Part shown: one piece after another, positions 52,021 to 60,868 of the stretch
Position numbering within the stretch: the first letter of the stretch is position 1
How the letters are laid out: every line of letters begins with the position of its first letter
NCBI GenBank assembly: GCA_964500445.1
Contig: CAZCOG010000007.1
Location: forward strand, 1-64,000
Direction of reading: 5' to 3'
Source of the DNA: Persicitalea sp964500445
Lineage (GTDB): Bacteria > Bacteroidota > Bacteroidia > Cytophagales > Spirosomataceae
Length of the DNA stretch: 64,000 bases
The notes under the pieces: model-generated
Told to the model about the DNA's origin: nothing
Seen by the model: the letters and a program-made list of their open reading frames with translations, nothing else
Databases searched by the model: none
Program-made: the position numbers and the translations under genes

Positions 52021-53367
52021 TTAGGCGATTTCGCCATCCTGCAGCATTTTGTAGATGGTACTTTTCCCAATATCAAGGGTTTGGGCCGTCGCTACCACAT
52101 CGTTATTATGTTTTTCCAGATAGTACTTGATAATATCACAGGTATGCTGCCGGAGGGTCTTAGTCTGCAAAAAATTAAGATTGTCGGGGCGTGACGACCT
52201 GAAAGTAATATCATCGGCTGTGATCTCATTATTGTTGCACATGACAGCCGCCAAATCTACCACCGCTTTTAATTCGCGCACATTCCCCGGGAAATAGTAC
52301 CGCATCAGTTTTTGTTTGGCTTCGGGTGTGAGATTGATGCCTTTCAGCCTGTTATCTTTCACGAATTGGTCCACGAAGTGCCTGGCCAGAATAATGATGT
52401 CATTCCCCCGGTCGCGGAGGGGCGGTAGTTCGATGGGTAAGCCAAGCAATCGGTAGTAAAGGTCCTCCCGAAAGTTACCATTAGCTACTTCATCAGCCAG
52501 ATTTTTATGTGTGGCCACGATTACGCGCACGTCCAGGCTCACCCGCTCGTTGCCACCGACCCGAACTACCTCCCGCTCCTGCAGGATTCGTAACAGTTTG
52601 GTCTGGAGGGTGAGATTCAATTCGGCAATCTCATCCAGAAAAATGGTGCCTCCGTTCGCATCCTCAAATTTGCCGATTTTCCTGGTGACCGCTCCCGTAA
52701 AAGCGCCTTTTTCGTGGCCGAACAATTCGCTTTCAATGAGTTCGGTAGGGATGGCTCCCATATTCACAGCCACAAAATTCTTTTTCCGGCGCTCCGAGTT
52801 GTAGTGAATGGCTTTTGCCACCACTTCTTTCCCCGTTCCGGTTTCACCCGTGATAGATACATTGATGTTGGTTTTGATGGCTTTTTCCATCATATCGAAA
52901 ACCTTTTTTAAGGCCGGGCTTTGCCCGATAATGGTTTTCTCAAACGTGAATTTCTGGCCGAGTTCCTCACGAAGTTGCTCTACTTCCCTTTTGAGGGACT
53001 GATTTTCCCTGATACGAATGATACTTTTCCAGAGCAGGTCCTTGGTATTATCGTCTTTAACAAGGTAATCGTTGACACCCTTTTTAAGCAGGTCGACCGC
53101 TACCGAAATATTTTCCTGCGAGCTGATGACAATAACGGGCAACGCAGGATTCACTTCCCTGATTTTATCGTAAAGCGCAGCGCCTGACATATCCGGTAAC
53201 GACAGGTCGAGCGTGACCAAATCGGGTTGCTGATGCAAGTTGGCCAGAAATGCCTTGGCCGAGTCGAATAGGGTAACCTTATAATCTGGATTGAGACTTA
53301 AATGGTATTCAAGAATCCTGGAATACCAGGGATCATCTTCTACAATGACAATATGATATTCAGCCAT
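52021..53367 (-). CDS. sigma-54-dependent response regulator (NtrC/AtoC type)
   Basis: A 448-residue enhancer-binding protein. The receiver domain has D11/D12, phospho-acceptor D54 in VTLDLSLPDM and K104. The AAA+ domain follows, with Walker A GETGTGKE (174-181), the sigma-54 contact loop GAFTGA (221-226) and Walker B TIFLDEIAEL. A C-terminal Fis-type helix-turn-helix ends the protein (VVATAQTLDIGKSTIYKML). All sigma-54 activation motifs are intact. Immediately upstream of the H-NOX/kinase operon on the same strand, it is the likely transcriptional output of that kinase, and the TTCCA-N5-TGGAA palindromes are its candidate sites. Confidence 0.93.
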   Translation of the reverse strand: MAEYHIVIVEDDPWYSRILEYHLSLNPDYKVTLFDSAKAFLANLHQQPDLVTLDLSLPDMSGAALYDKIREVNPALPVIVISSQENISVAVDLLKKGVNDYLVKDDNTKDLLWKSIIRIRENQSLKREVEQLREELGQKFTFEKTIIGQSPALKKVFDMMEKAIKTNINVSITGETGTGKEVVAKAIHYNSERRKKNFVAVNMGAIPTELIESELFGHEKGAFTGAVTRKIGKFEDANGGTIFLDEIAELNLTLQTKLLRILQEREVVRVGGNERVSLDVRVIVATHKNLADEVANGNFREDLYYRLLGLPIELPPLRDRGNDIIILARHFVDQFVKDNRLKGINLTPEAKQKLMRYYFPGNVRELKAVVDLAAVMCNNNEITADDITFRSSRPDNLNFLQTKTLRQHTCDIIKYYLEKHNNDVVATAQTLDIGKSTIYKMLQDGEIA

Positions 53368-53463
53368 GAACGATTCGTTGGTTAGTCGAAAGCAATGAGG
53401 GACAAAATTAATATGCGTAAGTTACTAAACATGAAATAATGCCAGTACGATTTTGGGAATATT

Positions 53464-53478
53464 TTCCAGGAAATGGAA
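53464..53478. promoter_or_regulatory. TTCCA-N5-TGGAA palindrome between regulator and glycosyltransferase cluster
   Basis: TTCCAGGAAATGGAA is a perfect match to the palindrome seen upstream of the H-NOX gene. It lies in the 262-bp divergent region, about 86 bases upstream of the predicted start of the glycosyltransferase transcript. Confidence 0.6.
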
Positions 53479-53530
53479 TAAAAAAGTGCTTAAAAATTAT
53501 AATTAATTGATAATTAGATTGTTAAATATT

Positions 53531-53546
53531 TGGTATCTGAATTGTA
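53531..53546 (+). promoter_or_regulatory. candidate sigma-54 promoter of the glycosyltransferase cluster
   Basis: TGGTATCTGAATTGTA has TGGTAT, a 5-nt spacer and TTGTA, with the correct sigma-54 spacing and the same GT in the -12 box as the element at 46793-46809. The predicted start is near 53557, 73 bases before the ATG. An inverted repeat ACTTGG/CCAAGT lies just downstream (53563-53578). Confidence 0.45.
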
Positions 53547-53629
53547 ATTGTCTTATCAAGTAACTTGGTAACCCAAGTCATTACACATATTATTATCTAA
53601 CAATTTTATATCCAAATACCTCTACCAAA

Positions 53630-54481
53630 ATGTATTACGAAAAATTTGCTCCTTCCTCAGACCAGAAAGCAACAATAGTTACTGAAAAATATGCCATCAT
53701 TGTGCCTTGTTACAATGAAGAAAAGAGGCTTCCCTATCGTAAATTTCTTGATTTTGCCACGAAACACCCCGAAGTACTGGTTTGTTTTGTGAATGACGGA
53801 AGCCGCGATAAAACGTTATCCTTGCTGCGGGGAATTCAGGTAGAGTCTCCACAAAATATCTGTGTCTATAATATGAAGCAAAATGGCGGGAAATCTGCCG
53901 CAGTACGGGAGGGGATGCTGTATGTTCACGAAAACTTCCAGATTCCGCTGCTTGGTTTTCTGGATGCCGACCTGGCAACCACACCCGAGGAATGGTTGCA
54001 AATGGCCAAATATAAGGAGCAGTACCCACGCTTCGGCGCGGTAGTCGGTAGTCGTATTCCCCGGCTGGGGGCTGCCATCAACCGGGAAGATAGTCGCTCG
54101 TTCGTCAGTGCAATTATAAAAATGATTATCCGCCGAATTCTGAAAGCCAATTTTCAGGATACCCAATGCGGGGCAAAAATATTTCACCGGAGTCTGGTAC
54201 CTTTTCTTTTTAATCAGGCATTCATGACGCCCTGGCTGTTCGACGTGGAGATATTCCTGCGTTTGCAGAAGAAGTTCGGGAAAACAACTTTACAAAATGG
54301 CGTACTGGAATTTCCGCTGATGCAATGGGACGAAGTAGGCGACTCCCGCCTCAAACTGAAAGACACCATCAAGATTCCCCTTCAATTGAGCCGACTTTAC
54401 TACAAGTACCATCTGGAAGACAAGATTAGCCGCCCTACACCTGTAAATTTGCGTCTTTCCAAAAAGATGGCAGTAAGCTGA
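53630..54481 (+). CDS. glycosyltransferase family 2 (polyprenyl-phosphate sugar transferase-like)
   Basis: A 283-residue GT2 enzyme resembling dolichyl/undecaprenyl-phosphate glucosyl- or mannosyltransferases. It begins IIVPCYNEEKRLPYRKFLDF; the metal-binding motif is FLDADLATT, and the acceptor-side block is QDTQCGAKIFHRS. No C-terminal membrane helices are visible, unlike some family members. It probably loads a sugar onto a lipid carrier for the membrane enzymes encoded downstream. First gene of the plus-strand cluster, with a sigma-54-like promoter and regulator site upstream. Confidence 0.85.
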   Translation: MYYEKFAPSSDQKATIVTEKYAIIVPCYNEEKRLPYRKFLDFATKHPEVLVCFVNDGSRDKTLSLLRGIQVESPQNICVYNMKQNGGKSAAVREGMLYVHENFQIPLLGFLDADLATTPEEWLQMAKYKEQYPRFGAVVGSRIPRLGAAINREDSRSFVSAIIKMIIRRILKANFQDTQCGAKIFHRSLVPFLFNQAFMTPWLFDVEIFLRLQKKFGKTTLQNGVLEFPLMQWDEVGDSRLKLKDTIKIPLQLSRLYYKYHLEDKISRPTPVNLRLSKKMAVS

Positions 54482-54529
54482 TTGAATTTCAGCTTATATA
54501 TTTACCCGAAGGAACTCAAAGTAACATAA

Positions 54530-57500
54530 GTGGAAAACAGGCAATATGACATCTGGAATAACCTGCAGGGCAAAAGGCTCCTGTTGGTAGCCATGTCGAT
54601 AGCGCTGCTTCTCCACGGGGTGATCCTGTACTTTACCCTGCCGCAAACCTACGATGCCTTTGTGCATATTTTTTTCGCAGACCACTACGCCCGTTTTTGG
54701 TTCGAACCGTGGGAATATCGCTGGTACACCGGATTTTTAACTATTAGTTATCCGCCGCTGGTGCACCAGATGATTGCCCTCATCAGTAAGCTCTTCCCCC
54801 TGAAAGTGGCATTCTGTCTTTATGTCATCACGATTTATGAGGTACTCATCGTGGGAGTTTACCGATTCAGTAAGTTGTTTTTTGGCAAGACAACGGCGGG
54901 TGTGGCGGCTATCCTGACGGTGGTACTTTCTTCGATGGTAGAGACTCTCCACGTTTATGGACAGGCTCCAACGCTCACCGGCATGGCATTTCTGCTCAAT
55001 TCGCTACCGTTTCTTTACCAGTACTTTGTCAAGAAAAAACCCATTTATCTGGTTATGGCGCTGGTAATTCTGGCGGTGGTCGTGAGCTCACACCACGTGA
55101 CCGCGATTTTCGGCATGGTGTTTTTTATCGCCCCTACCATATTAATGGCGCTTGTCGATGCGAATCCGGCTTTGGCGGGCCTTAATCCGGTGTGCTTCGT
55201 GCAGCAGATCGTGCTGGCTGCTCTCAGAAGCTACAAACAGATTCTGCTTTTTGGCGCCCTGATGATTTCCCTTGCTCTGGGCCTGATATTTCCTTACTGG
55301 TACTGGAGTAAAACCGATCCCATCACGCAGGTATCCATTCCGCACGGATCGCGGGATAATTTTCTGGAAGTAACCTCTTCCGGGTTGATATTCTACGTGA
55401 TTCCACTGGCGTTGATCATTGCTCTCTTGCCGGCCATTTCTTACTCCATTACCCGGCAAAGAAGGTACCTGGGCTGGGCTGTTTCATTTTTCCTTTGCCT
55501 GCTCTTTGGCAGCGGGGGCACAACACCCATCCCCAAACTGATGCTGGGCGAAAAGGCTTTTAATATTCTTACCCTGGATCGGTTTGGGTTTTGGGCTTCC
55601 ATCATCGCTATTCCGTTCATGGCCCGGTTTATTCATTCATTTGTCGCTGGTTCGGTCAAGGACTTTTGGGTAGCCAAATACGATTCGGCTACGCATTTTG
55701 TCCTGTCGGGTTTGAGTGGGCTGGTCTATATTCTGTTCGTTGTATACATCTTTCACCTGGCTAGTTTTCGCCCGCTCCAGCCGAAGGAAATAGAAATCGA
55801 ACCCATGCTGAATTTTCTGAACCGTGATGAGCATATGCGCTGGCGCTTTCTAACCCTCGGTTTTGGTGACCAAATGGCCTGGCTAAGTACCAATACGCTG
55901 GCGGCTACGGTAGATGGTAACTACCACTCGGCGCGCCGGTTACCTGAATTGACCACCCGGCCCGTAGAACGGCTTGAAAATGCAAAGTACTCGGGCGAAC
56001 AAGGACTGGCGTCACTCAATGATTTCCTGACTTATTCGGAAAAATACAGCCTCAAGTACGTTTTCAGCAACGACCGGTTCTACGATCCGTTGCTGTACTT
56101 CAATGGCTGGAACCGGACAATCCGGTTGGAAAACGGCATCATGGTATGGGAAAAGGGAAATATTTCGACCATTAAACCGCTTCGTCCCACCGAGCTATCA
56201 CCGCTGCTGAAAAAAGTATGGGGGATTCTGCCCGTAAGTACCCTCGTCGTGGCAATTCTGCTCACTAGCCTGTATCTGCTGCGTTATAAAGAAGAGGAAT
56301 ATTACACTACCCGTAATAGGTCAGCGGACCGATACCCCAAAGTGATACTTTACTCGGCCTCCTTACTTCCGCTATTGTTTTTCACGGCGTTCATTGGCCG
56401 GCAGGTCTACGAACTGTTATTGGTGAAAGAGCAGGGTACCCCCGAGGATACGGTACTTAACTACTACAATCACCTGGATTTTCAGCGATTTGAAAAAGCT
56501 TTTGGTTTTTTTGTGCCTTCTCCCGCCTATTCGCTGGACCGCTACTTGCTCGAAAAATCCGTGACCGATGGCGGCTTGTGGCCTTCGTACTCCAAGCTGG
56601 ACAGTATCGCCGTGCGTCTTTTGGAAAAGGCTGATGACGCGGTAAGAGCGCAGGTATTTACCCGCTGGCGTACTTCACTGGGGTACCTCGAAAAATCGGA
56701 TACTTTGAATCTGCAAAAAGTTGTAAAGAAATGGTACATCGTCCCGGCGGAATTCAAACCCGAAATACCCGAAGAGCAGGTAATCAGCCATACGTATACC
56801 CTGTTTCGCAAAATGGGAAAAAGGCAAATCAGCAGCTTCCCGACGGTGAAGGACGACCGTATAAAAAAGCCTTTTGCGGCCTTCAAGCAAGTGAATTTTA
56901 TTCGGTCGGGGCAGGAAAATTTTCTAACCGGCGAAATTCTGAATGCGGATGATATTCCCGTCAATATCGCCCTTAAAGTTTCCATTTACTTTCATAACCA
57001 AGAGGTTAGGAATTACTTTCCGGGAAGTGCATTCCAGTACAACACTTCTCCCAAGGGAAGTACTTTTTTTCAAATTGCGCTGGACAATACAAGGATGATG
57101 GATTCCCTGCGGGTAGATTCAATGGCCGTTTACGCCGAAACAGACATCAGCGAGCGGGGCTACCTTCACGGCGGAGCCCTGAACTATACCGTGCGGGCTA
57201 CGAGTGCGGAGCAGCTGAAACTCAAGGCGGAGTACTATAATGATCTCACGACCGATTTGACGATTCCCGGCCTGCTGCTGGCAGAAAAAGACTCGTCAGG
57301 AATCATCTGGCAAGCCCGGTTATTTACGTATCCTCAGGCGATTCGCAGTGGTCTGCACGGTAGTTTTGATGTTGAATTTGAAAAAATAAGCAGGAAGGCG
57401 CAACGCATTACCCGCTGTCCGGTAAGTATTTATATCAATGGGCAACGCCGGAAAGTACTACCTACTATACCGGACGAGCTGGCGAACCGAAACCACGGCC

Positions 57501-57550
57501 TGCAGATATTGCCCCACTGTTTTATGGCTCAGGAAATATACCTCCAATGA
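54530..57550 (+). CDS. large polytopic GT-C-like membrane protein
   Basis: A 1006-residue protein starting at GTG 54530. The first ~580 residues hold about a dozen membrane helices with the early loop motif TYDAFVHIFFADHYARFWF, an Asp/His pattern like GT-C glycosyltransferases and 6-pyruvoyl-tetrahydropterin-synthase-related membrane proteins. A further helix lies near residues 600-620. The C-terminal ~380 residues are probably extracytoplasmic and beta-rich. It likely transfers a lipid-carried sugar on the periplasmic side. The acceptor is unknown. It overlaps the next lipoprotein gene by 4 bp. Confidence 0.7.
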   Translation: MENRQYDIWNNLQGKRLLLVAMSIALLLHGVILYFTLPQTYDAFVHIFFADHYARFWFEPWEYRWYTGFLTISYPPLVHQMIALISKLFPLKVAFCLYVITIYEVLIVGVYRFSKLFFGKTTAGVAAILTVVLSSMVETLHVYGQAPTLTGMAFLLNSLPFLYQYFVKKKPIYLVMALVILAVVVSSHHVTAIFGMVFFIAPTILMALVDANPALAGLNPVCFVQQIVLAALRSYKQILLFGALMISLALGLIFPYWYWSKTDPITQVSIPHGSRDNFLEVTSSGLIFYVIPLALIIALLPAISYSITRQRRYLGWAVSFFLCLLFGSGGTTPIPKLMLGEKAFNILTLDRFGFWASIIAIPFMARFIHSFVAGSVKDFWVAKYDSATHFVLSGLSGLVYILFVVYIFHLASFRPLQPKEIEIEPMLNFLNRDEHMRWRFLTLGFGDQMAWLSTNTLAATVDGNYHSARRLPELTTRPVERLENAKYSGEQGLASLNDFLTYSEKYSLKYVFSNDRFYDPLLYFNGWNRTIRLENGIMVWEKGNISTIKPLRPTELSPLLKKVWGILPVSTLVVAILLTSLYLLRYKEEEYYTTRNRSADRYPKVILYSASLLPLLFFTAFIGRQVYELLLVKEQGTPEDTVLNYYNHLDFQRFEKAFGFFVPSPAYSLDRYLLEKSVTDGGLWPSYSKLDSIAVRLLEKADDAVRAQVFTRWRTSLGYLEKSDTLNLQKVVKKWYIVPAEFKPEIPEEQVISHTYTLFRKMGKRQISSFPTVKDDRIKKPFAAFKQVNFIRSGQENFLTGEILNADDIPVNIALKVSIYFHNQEVRNYFPGSAFQYNTSPKGSTFFQIALDNTRMMDSLRVDSMAVYAETDISERGYLHGGALNYTVRATSAEQLKLKAEYYNDLTTDLTIPGLLLAEKDSSGIIWQARLFTYPQAIRSGLHGSFDVEFEKISRKAQRITRCPVSIYINGQRRKVLPTIPDELANRNHGLQILPHCFMAQEIYLQ

Positions 57551-58374
57551 AAAATAACCTGCTGCATATAAGCCTGTTATTGGTGATCGGCGCTTGTACC
57601 CAGTCTCCCGTCGAGAAACCGAAGATCAGTTCAAAATCTGAAACTTTTTCGCTTCCGGCGGATACACTGTACTTCCATACTTCCCACGCCGAGTGGGTGG
57701 CCATACTATACACACACATACAACCTTTAAAACTGCGTACTCACTATGCCAGCGGCCGACTCATGGTTTATCTCCTGCCCGAACAGGGTGGTATTATTGA
57801 AGGGCCCGCCCGCGTAGCGCTGGCCCATGAAGATCAGGTTTACTATTATCCGGTTACGGTCCGCAATAGCAGCCAGGAACCAGGCTCCAAGAAAGATTAC
57901 CGATCTCCCAAAACGGTTAATCCCGATTCGGCCCTGGTACAGCAGCAAATTGTTCACGTCATAGGGCCATCACGAAACCTGATTAAGCTGCCGGGCGCAG
58001 GGTACTTTCGGGAGCAGGAACTAACCCTCGATCCGACCGTGGCGGTGTACCGGGCCGATGCAGGAAGGCCCTTGACGGCCTATTACGTAGAGCCCGGAAG
58101 CTGCGTGAACGTTCCGGTTCGGGCGGGCTTTAAAAAAGGAATTAACTCGTTTGAAGTAGTGGTAGGTCCACTGCTCGACACCTATGGCAATACGGTGGCT
58201 GACGGTACGCTGGTAACCCTGACGCTGAAAAGTGGCGACAAGGTCTGGCATCTGGAGGATAATCTGCAGGACGGAAAGGTGTCGCATACTTTACCGGCCA
58301 GCAAGTTTGCAGGATTCGATATTCAGGCGAGTGTGCAGGACCGTTTTTCCAAAACCCTAAAACTAACTATCTGA
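57547..58374 (+). CDS. lipoprotein with Ig-like C-terminus
   Basis: A 275-residue lipoprotein with lipobox IGAC (Cys17). The C-terminal part, INSFEVVVGPLLDTYGNTVA and beyond, resembles a bacterial Ig-like beta-sandwich. No catalytic motif. ATGA overlap with the GT-C-like gene and direct abutment to the next gene indicate one operon; it is probably a membrane-anchored partner of the GT-C-like protein. Confidence 0.68.
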   Translation: MKNNLLHISLLLVIGACTQSPVEKPKISSKSETFSLPADTLYFHTSHAEWVAILYTHIQPLKLRTHYASGRLMVYLLPEQGGIIEGPARVALAHEDQVYYYPVTVRNSSQEPGSKKDYRSPKTVNPDSALVQQQIVHVIGPSRNLIKLPGAGYFREQELTLDPTVAVYRADAGRPLTAYYVEPGSCVNVPVRAGFKKGINSFEVVVGPLLDTYGNTVADGTLVTLTLKSGDKVWHLEDNLQDGKVSHTLPASKFAGFDIQASVQDRFSKTLKLTI

Positions 58375-58923
58375 ATGCTCAGGCTATTTTTCATATCCTT
58401 AATTCTGTTGGTCGGCGTGTTTCTTTACGTACGGGTAGAATCCCAACCTCCGGCCGCTGAACTACCTATTTTCCTGCGTGAAGATACGATTGCGACTACC
58501 CACAAAACGGCTATAGATGTATCTATACATTCGCGCAAAATACCAACACCAGGTCAACTGGATCAACTGCGAAATGATTACTCCGATCTGTGGGCGCACC
58601 TCAACCATTTGTATGCTACCAACGATGTAGAAGTCGGGAAAGAGTACTACACCGAAGATTGGTTTCGGCAGCTGTGCAGGCATTACGAAGGAAAACAGGA
58701 GGCGCAAGTGAGCAGAACCGATTCGCTTCATCACCTGCACATTATGAACTGGTCGAGGGATGGCCTGGTATGTGCCGCAGTGGATAGCAACGCCGTATTG
58801 ACCTACACTTATCCTGACCGCAGTTCACAACGGGTTTACTCAACGCTTGCCCTGGTGCTTCTATATCAGGGGGATCACTGGCGAATCGATGCGATAAGAG
58901 TACTTGATGAAAAAGAAATCTAG
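58375..58923 (+). CDS. membrane-anchored protein of unknown function
   Basis: A 182-residue protein with a single N-terminal hydrophobic segment (MLRLFFISLILLVGVFLYVR) and a soluble domain ending VLLYQGDHWRIDAIRVL, reminiscent of small SnoaL/NTF2-like folds. Starts immediately after the stop of the lipoprotein gene, without a gap. No family recognised with confidence. Confidence 0.62.
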   Translation: MLRLFFISLILLVGVFLYVRVESQPPAAELPIFLREDTIATTHKTAIDVSIHSRKIPTPGQLDQLRNDYSDLWAHLNHLYATNDVEVGKEYYTEDWFRQLCRHYEGKQEAQVSRTDSLHHLHIMNWSRDGLVCAAVDSNAVLTYTYPDRSSQRVYSTLALVLLYQGDHWRIDAIRVLDEKEI

Positions 58924-58947
58924 ACCGTTTTACTTATCAATACAACC

Positions 58948-60138
58948 ATGAGACTTGCCTTTGTTTCCCCCTATCCGCCCAGTCAGGTTACCCTCAATGA
59001 ATATGGCTACCACCTCATCCGTAGTTTCGTCGGGAAGCCGGAAGTGGAAGCGGTGTACGTCCTGACGAATCACCTGGCCGACGATCGTGAATATAGCCGC
59101 TATGCCATGGATGGTATCGAGATTATTCCCTGCTGGAAATTCGACGGGCTGTTCAATTTCTGGAATATCAGAAACCAGCTCAAAAAAATCAAAGCGGACG
59201 CCGTGATCCTCAATTTGCAGTTCATGACTTTTGGCGAAGGAAAAATTCCCGCCGCTTTGGGCTTACTCACGCCCTGGGCTTGCAAACTCCTGGGCATTCC
59301 TACCGTGGTGATTCTGCACAACATTGTCGAAACGGTAAAGCTTGACACCATCGGCATGGCCGACAGCAAATGGAAGGGCGACCTGTTTCTAAAAATAGGG
59401 GAGGTGTTGACCCGGTTTATACTTAAGGCCGATTTGGTGGGAGTTACCATCTCGCAATATGTGAACATTCTGAGGGAAAAGTACCGCGCCGAAAACGTGA
59501 TTCTGCTGCCCCATGGCAATTTTGAACTACCCGAACGCAAGTACCTGCCCAATCCGCTGCCGCATATCAACCTCATGGCTTTTGGCAAGTTCGGTACCTA
59601 CAAAAAAGTGGAAGTGATGCTGGATTCGATGCAGGTACTTGAAAAGAAACATCCTGATCTGAAATTTATGAGTACCGTAGCGGGCACCGACAACCCCAAC
59701 GTGAAAGGCTACCTCGAAAGCGTCAGGGAAAAATATAGTCACCTGCCCAACGTAACCTATACGGGGTATATTCCCGAAGAAAAAGTAGCCGATATATTTC
59801 AGGAAAGTACTTTTATTATTTTTCCTTATACCACCACGACGGGTAGTTCGGGTATTCTGCACCAGGCGGGAAGCTACGCGCGGGCCTGTATTCTGCCCAA
59901 GATAGACGACCTGGAAAGGGTAGTTGAGGAGGAAGGCTACGGCGGAGCCTACTTCGATACCGACGACGCCGAAAGTCTGGCCGAAGCGGTTTCGTACCTG
60001 ATCGAACACCCTGATGAGCGCCGCGCCATCGAGGATCAGAACTACGCCGCTGCCCGTGGCTTACCCATGAACGAACTTGCCCAATGGTACCTTAGTCATA
60101 TTCAATTTTTGACCAAACAAAAACATGTCAAGGTATGA
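58948..60138 (+). CDS. glycosyltransferase family 4
   Basis: A 396-residue GT-B-fold enzyme. The N-terminal domain begins MRLAFVSPYPPSQVTLNEYG; the C-terminal GT4 donor-binding region has LMAFGKFGTYKKVEVMLDSM, YTGYIPEEKVADIFQES and TTGSSGILHQAGSYARACIL. Probably adds a sugar in the cytoplasm during assembly of a lipid-linked glycan. It overlaps the GtrA gene by 4 bp. Confidence 0.88.
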   Translation: MRLAFVSPYPPSQVTLNEYGYHLIRSFVGKPEVEAVYVLTNHLADDREYSRYAMDGIEIIPCWKFDGLFNFWNIRNQLKKIKADAVILNLQFMTFGEGKIPAALGLLTPWACKLLGIPTVVILHNIVETVKLDTIGMADSKWKGDLFLKIGEVLTRFILKADLVGVTISQYVNILREKYRAENVILLPHGNFELPERKYLPNPLPHINLMAFGKFGTYKKVEVMLDSMQVLEKKHPDLKFMSTVAGTDNPNVKGYLESVREKYSHLPNVTYTGYIPEEKVADIFQESTFIIFPYTTTTGSSGILHQAGSYARACILPKIDDLERVVEEEGYGGAYFDTDDAESLAEAVSYLIEHPDERRAIEDQNYAAARGLPMNELAQWYLSHIQFLTKQKHVKV

Positions 60139-60644
60139 CCGCTGCTTTAACCAAACTGATCAACTGGGGATTACAAACCTTCTACCCACTTTTCCGTCGA
60201 TGGCTGCCTTATCAGGTATATGCCTACTTAGCGGTGGGGGCGGCCAATACCGCGCTGAACATTGTGCTCTTCGTTCTGTTTTACCAATTTATCCTGCCCC
60301 AACCGGGTATGTACTTTCAGGGGTACCTGGTCGCTTCCTACACGATCGCTCTTTTTATCGCCTTTCTGTTGACGATCGTGAGCGGATTCTGGCTGAGCAA
60401 GAATTTTGCGTTCAAAGATTCCGGGAATGATTCGGATGTGGCGAAAAAGCAGCTGGGAAAATATTTTATCGTAGTAGCGCAGGGATTGGGTAGTGACTAC
60501 CTGATTCTTAAAGCACTCATCGTGTTCACGGGTATGTACCCAACCCTGGCGAAGATCGTTTCAACTACCATCGTCCTGACGCTGAATTTCCTGCTACAAA
60601 AATATTTTACCTTCCGGGTAAAACCCAGTCAGAAAATGAGTTAG
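60135..60644 (+). CDS. GtrA family polyprenyl-phosphate-sugar flippase-like protein
   Basis: A 169-residue protein with four membrane helices and the GtrA signature: YLAVGAANTALNIVLFVLFY, FLLTIVSGFWLSKNFAFKD and LNFLLQKYFTFR. GtrA-type proteins move undecaprenyl-phosphate-linked sugar across the membrane; with the GT2 at 53630 and the GT-C-like protein this makes a complete lipid-sugar transfer route. ATGA overlap with the GT4 gene. Confidence 0.88.
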   Translation: MTAALTKLINWGLQTFYPLFRRWLPYQVYAYLAVGAANTALNIVLFVLFYQFILPQPGMYFQGYLVASYTIALFIAFLLTIVSGFWLSKNFAFKDSGNDSDVAKKQLGKYFIVVAQGLGSDYLILKALIVFTGMYPTLAKIVSTTIVLTLNFLLQKYFTFRVKPSQKMS

Positions 60645-60868
60645 AGCACCTAATATCACTGCCGGAAGCCGGCCAACCGTAGAGTGAGATTTCCGTTAGC
60701 TATGGATAATCGGCTCTGTGTCAGGATTAGAAGCCTGGCTAGAAATACAGTTCTCACTGGCAACGAATATTCAAACATTAGTTTGCCGGACTGAGGTACT
60801 TTTGGTTATTAGCTTTATTTTCAGGAGGTCAAACCAGTAAGAATCAGGGTAACCCCAGTTAGCAGATT

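Noticed and set aside
53435..53444. TGGCAT as a sigma-54 -24 box for the regulator gene itself
   Set aside because: The -24 part is good but no -12 GC or TTG box occurs at the required spacing.
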